A stretch of DNA of 13,444 bases from CAZWUW01 sp964636895 (GTDB lineage Bacteria > Bacillota > Thermincolia > Thermincolales > CAZWUW01): assembly GCA_964636895.1 (NCBI GenBank), contig CAZWUW010000077.1:1-13444 (forward strand). Reading direction: 5' to 3'. The notes under the pieces are model-generated. The model did no database searches and was not told the origin of the DNA. It worked only from the letters and a program-made list of their open reading frames with translations. Made by a program: the position numbers and the translations under genes. Below, in pieces: positions 8,546 to 13,380 of this stretch; within the stretch, counting starts at the first letter, position 1, and each line of letters starts with the position of its first letter.

Positions 8546-8875
8546 GTGTGGCTTGCTGTATTAGGATTAATTCTAGGAATTGTAATCGGCTTTGTTTCAC
8601 CGATTACGATGCCTGAACCATATGTCAAATATATGTCGGTAGCGGTGCTGGCGGCCATGGATTCAGTGTTTGGCGGCGTACGATCCGGTATGGAGAAAAA
8701 GTTTGACGATATGGTATTTATTACCGGATTTTTTAGCAATACATTATTGGCTGCAGGCTTGGCTTATGTAGGTGAAAGACTGGGGGTAGAGCTTTATACC
8801 GCAGCAATTTTTGCTTTTGGGGTGCGGATTTTTCAGAACCTGGCGATTATTCGCCGGCATCTTTTAAAAAAATAG
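8546..8875 (+). CDS. sbp: Small basic protein Sbp (DUF1290 family)
   Basis: A 109-residue integral membrane protein with about three hydrophobic helices. It opens MWLAVLGLILGIVIGF and has the family segments YMSVAVLAAMDSVFGGVRSG, FITGFFSNTLLAAGLAYVGE and the C-terminal FAFGVRIFQNLAIIRRHLL. It closely resembles B. subtilis Sbp, which lies at the same place in that genome, upstream of ftsA-ftsZ. Function is not established. The start is GTG at 8546, three bases after the preceding stop. The ribosome site AAGGTGAT (8532-8539) is embedded in the last codons of the DUF881 gene, implying translational coupling. B. subtilis would have ftsA next; here ftsZ follows. Confidence 0.92.
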   Translation: MWLAVLGLILGIVIGFVSPITMPEPYVKYMSVAVLAAMDSVFGGVRSGMEKKFDDMVFITGFFSNTLLAAGLAYVGERLGVELYTAAIFAFGVRIFQNLAIIRRHLLKK

Positions 8876-8895
8876 AAAAAAAACCCGCGCTGCCA

Positions 8896-8922
8896 GCAGG
8901 GAAATTGACTTCCATGTGGAAT
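8896..8922 (+). promoter_or_regulatory. Sigma-H-type promoter candidate upstream of ftsZ
   Basis: GCAGGGAAA (8896-8904), an 11-base spacer and GTGGAAT (8916-8922) match the sigma-H pattern RnAGGAwWW-N11/12-RnnGAAT at every defined position except one (G for A at 8901). Transcription would start near 8930, about 30 bases before ftsZ. B. subtilis ftsAZ has a sigma-H promoter that helps set up polar septation, so the context fits. The sigma-A-like hexamer TTGACT (8905-8910) in the same stretch has no well-spaced -10. A perfect dyad, TTCCA-TG-TGGAA (8911-8922 region), overlaps the -10. Confidence 0.5.
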
Positions 8923-8960
8923 TTTACCATTTAAGTATAACGAATGGGGGTTAACACTTA

Positions 8961-10007
8961 ATGCTGGATTTTGAGATTGATATGGACCAGTTTGCTAACA
9001 TAAAAGTTATCGGAGTCGGCGGCGGCGGAAACAATGCTGTCAACCGGATGATTAGTGCAGGCTTGAAGGGCGTTGAGTTTATAACCGTTAATACTGATGC
9101 CCAGGCCTTATATTTATCCCAGGCAACTAACAAGATCCAAATCGGGGCTAAGCTGACCAAAGGTCTTGGGGCCGGAGCCAACCCGGAAATTGGGGAAAAA
9201 GCCGCTCAGGAGAACCGTGACGAATTAGCTCATATTCTTCGCGGGGCGGATATGGTTTTTGTTACCGCCGGTATGGGCGGCGGTACAGGTACAGGTGCCG
9301 CGCCTATTGTAGCTGAGGTGGCCAAAGAGGTGGGGGCCCTGACGGTAGGTGTTGTAACCAAGCCTTTTACTTTTGAGGGCAGAAAACGTTTAAGCCAGGC
9401 CGAGAGCGGGATTTCCAACCTGAAGAACAAAGTCGATACGCTGATTACCATACCTAATGACCGGTTACTCCAGGTGATTGATAAGCATACCTCTATTGTG
9501 GAGGCTTTCCGGATTGCTGATGACGTGCTGCGGCAGGGTGTGCAGGGGATTTCCGACCTGATTGCGGTGCCCGGGCTGATTAACCTGGATTTTGCCGATG
9601 TCAAGACCATCATGACCGATACCGGCTCAGCTCTTATGGGTATAGGTACAGGCACCGGGGAGAACCGGGCGGCGGAAGCTGCCAAATATGCTATTTCCAG
9701 TCCGCTGCTGGAAACCTCAATTGAAGGGGCCAAGGGTGTATTGCTGAACATTACGGGTGGCAACAGCCTGGGACTTTTTGAAGTTAATGAGGCTGCAGAA
9801 ATCATTGCCCAGGCGGCCGATCCGGAGGCAAACATTATTTTTGGTGCGGTAATCGACAATAATATGGAGGATGAAGTCAGGGTAACGGTTATAGCCACTG
9901 GTTTTGACCAGCGGCATGTAAAAAAAACGCTGAATGCGGAACTTGATATTAAGCCTTTTACGACCACCGATGACTTGGATATTCCTGCTTTTTTGAGGCG
10001 GAAATAA
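8961..10007 (+). CDS. ftsZ: Cell division GTPase FtsZ
   Basis: The tubulin-like GTPase that polymerises into the Z-ring and recruits the divisome. The 348 residues contain the nucleotide loop VIGVGGGGNNAVNRM (16-30), VNTDAQAL (43-50), the tubulin signature GGGTGTG (106-112), NDRLL (166-170) and the T7 synergy loop NLDFADVKTIM (208-218), which completes the GTPase site of the neighbouring subunit. The core ends near 315. The C-terminal linker is only about 20 residues and is followed by the conserved tail peptide LDIPAFLR (339-346), the docking site for FtsA, SepF and other partners. The protein is shorter than B. subtilis FtsZ (about 380) because of this linker. The ATG at 8961 has a G-rich ribosome site at 8946-8951. 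The gene lies 85 bases after sbp, with no ftsA between, and a strong terminator follows. Confidence 0.99.
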   Translation: MLDFEIDMDQFANIKVIGVGGGGNNAVNRMISAGLKGVEFITVNTDAQALYLSQATNKIQIGAKLTKGLGAGANPEIGEKAAQENRDELAHILRGADMVFVTAGMGGGTGTGAAPIVAEVAKEVGALTVGVVTKPFTFEGRKRLSQAESGISNLKNKVDTLITIPNDRLLQVIDKHTSIVEAFRIADDVLRQGVQGISDLIAVPGLINLDFADVKTIMTDTGSALMGIGTGTGENRAAEAAKYAISSPLLETSIEGAKGVLLNITGGNSLGLFEVNEAAEIIAQAADPEANIIFGAVIDNNMEDEVRVTVIATGFDQRHVKKTLNAELDIKPFTTTDDLDIPAFLRRK

Positions 10008-10013
10008 GTCGCA

Positions 10014-10051
10014 AAAACCTCTCTGCTGACACGAGTAGAGGGGTTTTCTTT
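10014..10051 (+). terminator. Intrinsic terminator after ftsZ
   Basis: The arms AAAACCTCTCT (10014-10024) and AGAGGGGTTTT (10037-10047) pair over 11 positions with one G-T wobble. The loop is 12 bases and the T-rich tract TTTTCTTT ends at 10051. It begins 6 bases after the ftsZ stop and separates ftsZ from the next gene. Confidence 0.85.
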
Positions 10052-10064
10052 AGAAAAAGATTTT

Positions 10065-10095
10065 TTCACACAAACAATAATAATTGTGGTATACT
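10065..10095 (+). promoter_or_regulatory. Sigma-A-type promoter candidate for the zf-HC2 gene
   Basis: TTCACA (10065-10070, 5 of 6 to TTGACA), a 19-base spacer and TATACT (10090-10095, 5 of 6), with the TG extension TGGTATACT at 10087-10095. The spacer is slightly long, which an extended -10 can tolerate. A T/A-rich stretch lies just upstream (10051-10066). It sits between the ftsZ terminator and the zf-HC2 gene, with a predicted leader of about 55 bases. Confidence 0.5.
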
Positions 10096-10155
10096 TCCCT
10101 ATAAGAAAAACATAAAGTAGTAGGGATATAAAAAAAGAGTTCGGGGGTATGGGTG

Positions 10156-10455
10156 ATGAAGTGTCACGAATGTCGATATTTGAGTTTTGACTACGTGGAT
10201 GATAAACTTTCACCGGAGTCCAGGGAACTTTTTGCAAAACATCTGGCGGAATGCCCGGCCTGCGCTGAACGGGTGGCCAAGATGCAGGGGCGCAAAACGA
10301 ATGAGGAAATAACCAGCGGACTGTTTTGGTACTTGCTCCGCCCGGCCGGCGGATTTAAAAGGTTTTTTATAATCGGCGCATTATTGACGATAATTCTGGT
10401 TATGGCGCTGATTTCCATACACGTCGGGGAACCTATTTATAAATTGTTTTTTTAG
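10156..10455 (+). CDS. Small membrane protein with N-terminal zf-HC2 (anti-sigma-like zinc) motif
   Basis: A 99-residue protein of no recognised individual function. The N-terminal 36 residues fit the zf-HC2/ZAS pattern of zinc anti-sigma factors: Cys 3, then His 29-x3-Cys 33-x2-Cys 36 in KHLAECPAC, with the usual YVDDKLSPESR stretch between. An extra Cys 6 is present. A linker of about 30 residues leads to one transmembrane helix (about 69-88, FKRFFIIGALLTIILVMALISI) and a short tail, so the zinc motif should face the cytoplasm. ATG 10156 is preferred, with GGGGG at 10143-10147; GTG at 10153 is the in-frame alternative. No ECF sigma gene is adjacent. The gene has its own promoter candidate and terminator and lies between ftsZ and spoIIGA, which suggests, but does not show, a link to division or to sporulation control. 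The call of a real gene rests on the motif and the helix. Confidence 0.82.
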   Translation: MKCHECRYLSFDYVDDKLSPESRELFAKHLAECPACAERVAKMQGRKTNEEITSGLFWYLLRPAGGFKRFFIIGALLTIILVMALISIHVGEPIYKLFF

Positions 10456-10464
10456 GCATTATAC

Positions 10465-10509
10465 TCCCTCACGCCTGAGCATGACGAAAAAAGGCGGAGG
10501 GATTTTTTT
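10465..10509 (+). terminator. Intrinsic terminator after the zf-HC2 gene
   Basis: TCCCTC (10465-10470) and CGCCT (10472-10476), separated by one bulged A, pair with AGGCG and GAGGGA (10492-10502). This gives 11 bp with a 15-base loop, followed by seven T residues (10503-10509). It isolates spoIIGA from upstream transcription. Confidence 0.85.
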
Positions 10510-10516
10510 ATGCCTC

Positions 10517-10556
10517 GCAGCAAGTGACATTTTTCTATGTCCCGCTGCTGTATAAT
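10517..10556 (+). promoter_or_regulatory. Inverted repeat directly upstream of a TATAAT box
   Basis: GCAGC (10517-10521) pairs with GCTGC (10544-10548) and GACAT (10526-10530) with ATGTC (10537-10541), leaving a small internal loop and a 6-base apical loop. A perfect TATAAT follows at 10551-10556, and GTGACA (10524-10529) could be a -35 at a long 21-base spacing. There is no T-run, so it is not a terminator. It could be an operator or an upstream promoter of spoIIGA. Confidence 0.35.
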
Positions 10557-10596
10557 GGTAATTAGGTTTTGGGTTTCCGGCAGCTGAATGGAAAAC

Positions 10597-10628
10597 TTGT
10601 CATAGGAACTTTTTGCTAATCATATAAT
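10597..10628 (+). promoter_or_regulatory. Promoter candidate for spoIIGA-sigE with long spacer and Spo0A-box-like element
   Basis: TTGTCA (10597-10602, 5 of 6 to the sigma-A -35) and TATAAT (10623-10628) are 20 bases apart. The B. subtilis spoIIG promoter also has an abnormally long spacer and needs Spo0A. The -35 region reads CTTGTCATA, which matches the Spo0A box TGTCGAA at 5 of 7 positions (6 if A is accepted for G). The predicted start near 10635 leaves a leader of about 32 bases. Spo0A control is an inference. Confidence 0.45.
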
Positions 10629-10639
10629 GATAATATGAA

Positions 10640-10654
10640 TCCGGATTGTCCGGA
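10640..10654 (+). promoter_or_regulatory. Hairpin overlapping the spoIIGA ribosome binding site
   Basis: TCCGGA (10640-10645) and TCCGGA (10649-10654), each self-complementary, are separated by TTG and can form a 6-bp, mostly GC hairpin. The second copy includes the first GGA of the Shine-Dalgarno run at 10652-10659, so folding would partly mask it. Confidence 0.35.
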
Positions 10655-10666
10655 GGGGGTGCCCGG

Positions 10667-11599
10667 ATGCTCACCAGGACCATTTATGTTTACCCGGACC
10701 AGGCTCTGCTGGTCAGTCTGGTTATGAACGGCATTATACTCTGGGGAACCGCCCGTATACTACGCCAGCCTGCAGGTAAATGGCGTGTCTTTGCCGGGGC
10801 ATTAACAGGCGCGGTATATTCTTTTTTTGCTGCCTTTCCGCATCTGCAGTTTTTACATGGTTTTTGGATAAAGGTCTTGTTTTCTGCCGTGATAGTCGCG
10901 GTTACTTTTATACCATTGCCGTTTCGCCGTTTTATGGTCACGATAGCTGGTTTTTATGTGACCACTTTTGTTTTGGTGGGTACAATTATCGGGGTGCAAA
11001 ACCTGATTAACTCCGATTACAGGTTGTCCATGGCAGCCCACGGTCTTTGGCGGCTTTTGACCGATTATTTCTGGTTAGGTCTGGGCGCCGGCATATTACT
11101 GGTAATAACAATGGCCAGGTGGGGGAGTGCCATGTTTCGTAAAAGGGCGTTGCAGGACGTTTTGCGGATTCCGTTGCGGGTATTGTTTGATCAGGATGAA
11201 GTGGAAGTAGAGGCGCTAATTGACACCGGTAACCAGTTGCAGGACCCGTTGACCAATATACCGGTGGTAGTGGTGGAATATGCGGCGCTGCGCCATTTAT
11301 TACCGCCTGCGGTGCAATTGGCCTTCGAAAAAAGCGCTGACCCGGATATTATGGAGGTTTTGCAAGCATTGGCTACGACCCCGTGGTCAACCCGCTTCCG
11401 GGTGATACCATTTACTTCTTTGGGAAGGCAGAACGGGCTTTTAATGGGCTTTCGCCCTGACCGTTTGGAAATAGTGAAGAATGACCAGACTGTTAAAACC
11501 GACAACGTGATTGTTGGTATTTATACCAAAGAATTAAGTCCGGAGGGTTCGTACCGGGCCTTGCTGCATCCAGACATCATCGATAACTTACCGGCGTGA
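10667..11599 (+). CDS. spoIIGA: Sporulation sigma-E factor processing peptidase SpoIIGA
   Basis: A membrane aspartic protease of the mother cell that removes the pro-sequence of pro-sigma-E after a signal from the forespore (SpoIIR). The 310 residues have about five hydrophobic helices in the first 160 (beginning TIYVYPDQALLVSLVMNGIIL) and a cytoplasmic C-terminal protease domain. The key motif is EALIDTGNQLQDPLTNIPVVVVE, where DTGN carries the catalytic Asp; FRVIPFTSLGRQNGLLMGFRPD follows, as in the family. Start ATG 10667 is preferred because GGAGG at 10652-10656 is 10 bases upstream. An upstream in-frame TTG at 10646 would overlap that ribosome site. A 6-bp hairpin at 10640-10654 covers part of the ribosome site. 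sigE follows after 29 bases, so enzyme and substrate share an operon as in B. subtilis. Confidence 0.95.
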   Translation: MLTRTIYVYPDQALLVSLVMNGIILWGTARILRQPAGKWRVFAGALTGAVYSFFAAFPHLQFLHGFWIKVLFSAVIVAVTFIPLPFRRFMVTIAGFYVTTFVLVGTIIGVQNLINSDYRLSMAAHGLWRLLTDYFWLGLGAGILLVITMARWGSAMFRKRALQDVLRIPLRVLFDQDEVEVEALIDTGNQLQDPLTNIPVVVVEYAALRHLLPPAVQLAFEKSADPDIMEVLQALATTPWSTRFRVIPFTSLGRQNGLLMGFRPDRLEIVKNDQTVKTDNVIVGIYTKELSPEGSYRALLHPDIIDNLPA

Positions 11600-11628
11600 A
11601 AAGGATAATAACAGAGGGGGGGAGAGTA

Positions 11629-12357
11629 ATGCCGGGTAAATTTTTAAGGTTTAAATGGACTATCCGCCTGGCTATTTTGAGGCTACTGCTGCGTTTGGGT
11701 ATGCGGGAGGAAGTTCATTATGTGGGAAGCAGTGAGGCTTTGCCGCCGCCCCTATCCAACGATGAGGAATTGTTTTTAATCGGCCGGCTGGAGGCTGGCG
11801 ACGGTGCGGTTAAATCTGTGCTGATTGAACGAAACCTGCGGCTGGTGGTTTATATTGCGCGGAAATTTGAAAATACCGGGGTCGGGATTGAGGATATGGT
11901 ATCTATCGGTACTATCGGCCTGATTAAAGCAGTTAACACTTTTGACCCCAACAAGAAAATTAAGCTGGCCACATATGCGTCCAGGTGTATAGAAAACGAG
12001 ATTCTTATGTATCTGCGGCGGAATAGTAAGACTAAGGCGGAAGTGTCTTTTGACGAACCGCTGAATATCGACTGGGACGGTAATGAATTGTTATTGTCAG
12101 ATGTGTTGGGAACCGAAAACGATATCATCTATAAATATATTGAGGAGGAAGTGGACCGGAAACTCCTTAATCTGGCCCTGCAAAAGCTGAACGGGCGGGA
12201 ACGCAGGATTATGGAATTGCGTTTTGGCCTGGCGGACGGTGCGGAAAAGACGCAGAAAGAGGTAGCCGATATGCTGGGGATTTCTCAGTCATATATCTCC
12301 CGCCTGGAAAAGCGAATTTTGAAGCGCCTGCGTAAGGAGATACATAGAATGGAATAG
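11629..12357 (+). CDS. sigE: RNA polymerase sporulation sigma factor SigE (pro-sigma-E)
   Basis: The sigma-70 family factor that directs early mother-cell transcription. It is made as an inactive membrane-associated precursor and cut by SpoIIGA. The 242 residues start with a hydrophobic, basic pro-sequence (about 1-28), followed by EVHYVGSSEALPPPLS, corresponding to the processed region in B. subtilis. Region 2 is NLRLVVYIARKFENTGVGIEDMVSIGTIGLIKAV up to YLRRN (69-132). FDEPLNIDWDGNELLLSDVLG (141-161) is specific to SigE, and region 4 has the helix-turn-helix VADMLGISQSYISRLEKRI (212-230). Resemblance to B. subtilis SigE is very high. The ATG at 11629 has a purine-rich ribosome site (11614-11624); an in-frame GTG at 11596 overlapping the spoIIGA stop would add 11 residues before the pro-sequence and is less likely. 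Confidence 0.98.
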   Translation: MPGKFLRFKWTIRLAILRLLLRLGMREEVHYVGSSEALPPPLSNDEELFLIGRLEAGDGAVKSVLIERNLRLVVYIARKFENTGVGIEDMVSIGTIGLIKAVNTFDPNKKIKLATYASRCIENEILMYLRRNSKTKAEVSFDEPLNIDWDGNELLLSDVLGTENDIIYKYIEEEVDRKLLNLALQKLNGRERRIMELRFGLADGAEKTQKEVADMLGISQSYISRLEKRILKRLRKEIHRME

Positions 12358-12376
12358 GTATTGCGGAAGCTGGCGG

Positions 12377-12421
12377 AACCTGTAACGACACCCCGGAGGT
12401 GGTGTTGTTGCAGGTTTTTTT
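12377..12421 (+). terminator. Strong intrinsic terminator after sigE
   Basis: The 16-base arms at 12377-12392 (AACCTGTAACGACACC) and 12401-12416 (GGTGTTGTTGCAGGTT) pair throughout with two G-T wobbles. The loop is 8 bases and a run of T ends at 12421. It begins 19 bases after the sigE stop and separates sigE from sigG. Confidence 0.92.
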
Positions 12422-12444
12422 AGTGAAGTCAATTTTCTTAGCAT

Positions 12445-12473
12445 GTATAAACCCAATTCATTCTGGCAATAAT
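12445..12473 (+). promoter_or_regulatory. Sigma-F-type promoter of sigG
   Basis: GTATA (12445-12449), 15 bases, then GGCAATAAT (12465-12473) match the forespore sigma-F consensus GYATA-N15-GGnnAnAnT at every defined position. The predicted start is near 12480, giving a leader of about 90 bases. In B. subtilis sigG is likewise transcribed first by sigma-F, so sequence and context agree. Confidence 0.7.
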
Positions 12474-12484
12474 CGTAATAAAAA

Positions 12485-12513
12485 GCATATAGTCTGTTAC
12501 TGCCGGTATAAAA
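12485..12513 (+). promoter_or_regulatory. Second, weaker forespore-type promoter candidate upstream of sigG
   Basis: GCATA (12485-12489) is a good -35 for sigma-F or sigma-G. At 15 bases there is GGTATAAAA (12505-12513), a partial sigma-F -10; at 17 bases there is TATAAAA (12507-12513), a partial sigma-G -10 (CATnnTA). It could provide the sigma-G autoregulatory start known for this gene in B. subtilis, but the fit is only moderate. Confidence 0.25.
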
Positions 12514-12550
12514 AAGGCTGCGTGGGTGCGGAAGCGCCGAGCTAGCCTTT
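12513..12550 (+). promoter_or_regulatory. Hairpin in the sigG mRNA leader, just upstream of the ribosome site
   Basis: AAAGGCT (12513-12519) pairs with AGCCTTT (12544-12550). Inside it, GGTGC and GCGCC form a 5-bp stem with one wobble around a GGAA tetraloop. The ribosome site AAAGGAG begins at 12553, three bases after the stem. No T-run follows, so it is not a terminator. Confidence 0.5.
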
Positions 12551-12571
12551 CTAAAGGAGAGTCGGTACTAG

Positions 12572-13345
12572 TTGATGATCAACAAAGTGGAAATCTGCGG
12601 CGTAAACACATCAAAACTTCCGGTTCTGTCCAGCACCGAAATGAGAAAAACATTTGTAGAAATGCAAAACGGCGATGAAAATGCACGGACCAAGCTAATA
12701 AACGGTAATTTACGCTTGGTCCTAAGTGTTATCCAGCGGTTCACCAACCGCGGCGAGTATGTAGATGACCTCTTTCAGGTAGGCTGTATAGGTCTGATGA
12801 AGGCCATAGATAATTTTGATTTGGGCCAAAATGTAAAGTTTTCTACCTACGCGGTGCCCATGATTATTGGTGAGATCAGACGTTACTTGCGGGATAACAA
12901 CCCCATTCGGGTTAGTCGGTCATTGCGGGATGTTGCATATAAAGCTTTACAGGTGCGGGATGCCTTGGTTAACAGGTATTCTCGCGAGCCTTCAATCAAT
13001 GAAATAGCGGGAGAACTAAAAATGCCCCGGGAGGAAATAGTTTTTGCCCTCGATGCTATCCAGGAGCCCATCTCGCTTTTTGAGCCAATTTATCATGATG
13101 GCGGTGACCCGATATTTGTCATGGATCAGATTAGTGATGAAAAGCATAAGGACGGCAGTTGGCTGGAAGGTATCGCGGTACGGGAAGCAATGCATAAGCT
13201 TAGTGACCGGGAAAAATTGATTCTAACCTTGCGCTTTTTTGAAGGGAAAACACAGATGGAAGTGGCTGACGAAATCGGCATCTCGCAGGCCCAGGTTTCC
13301 AGGTTGGAAAAAGCGGCGTTAAAGCATATGCGGAAGTATATGTAG
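12572..13345 (+). CDS. sigG: RNA polymerase sporulation sigma factor SigG
   Basis: The late forespore sigma factor of the sigma-70 family, held inactive until engulfment. The 257 residues start with the family-specific NKVEICGVNTSKLPVL, followed by region 2 (NGNLRLVLSVIQRF, RGEYVDDLFQVGCIGLMKAIDNFDL, VKFSTYAVPMIIGEIRRYLRDNNP, 44-111), region 3 (RVSRSLRDVAYKALQVRD; EEIVFALDAIQEPISLFEPIYHDGGDP) and the region 4 helix-turn-helix VADEIGISQAQVSRLEKAA (231-249). It is close to B. subtilis SigG over its whole length. An in-frame TAG lies directly before the TTG at 12572, so only that TTG or the ATG at 12575 can be the start. AAAGGAG (12553-12559) is 12 or 15 bases away, a loose spacing that suggests weak translation initiation. 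Confidence 0.98.
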   Translation: MMINKVEICGVNTSKLPVLSSTEMRKTFVEMQNGDENARTKLINGNLRLVLSVIQRFTNRGEYVDDLFQVGCIGLMKAIDNFDLGQNVKFSTYAVPMIIGEIRRYLRDNNPIRVSRSLRDVAYKALQVRDALVNRYSREPSINEIAGELKMPREEIVFALDAIQEPISLFEPIYHDGGDPIFVMDQISDEKHKDGSWLEGIAVREAMHKLSDREKLILTLRFFEGKTQMEVADEIGISQAQVSRLEKAALKHMRKYM

Positions 13346-13380
13346 CACCCGCCAAAGATAAAAATATTGGGGGAATGAAC

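Noticed and set aside
8884..8901. GC-rich partial dyad CTGC-CA-GCAG after sbp as a terminator
   Set aside because: The loop would be two bases and no T-run follows, so there is no support for termination between sbp and ftsZ.
8905..8941. Sigma-A promoter TTGACT with TACCAT or TATAAC upstream of ftsZ
   Set aside because: The spacers would be 14 or 25 bases, outside the workable range; the sigma-H reading of the same stretch fits better.
9230..10237. Long open frame of 335 codons on the minus strand opposite ftsZ
   Set aside because: It lies antisense to the highly conserved ftsZ, is serine- and proline-rich low-complexity sequence without a recognisable domain, and crosses the ftsZ terminator.
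10646..10666. Upstream TTG start for SpoIIGA at 10646
   Set aside because: It precedes and overlaps the obvious Shine-Dalgarno GGAGG (10652-10656), and the added residues do not resemble the family N-terminus.
11596..11628. GTG start for SigE at 11596, overlapping the spoIIGA stop
   Set aside because: A purine-rich ribosome site precedes ATG 11629, and the product from that ATG matches known SigE length and pro-sequence.
12546..12557. CCTTT-CT-AAAGG as a hairpin that directly sequesters the sigG ribosome site
   Set aside because: A two-base loop cannot form; CCTTT can instead pair with the upstream AAAGGCT arm.
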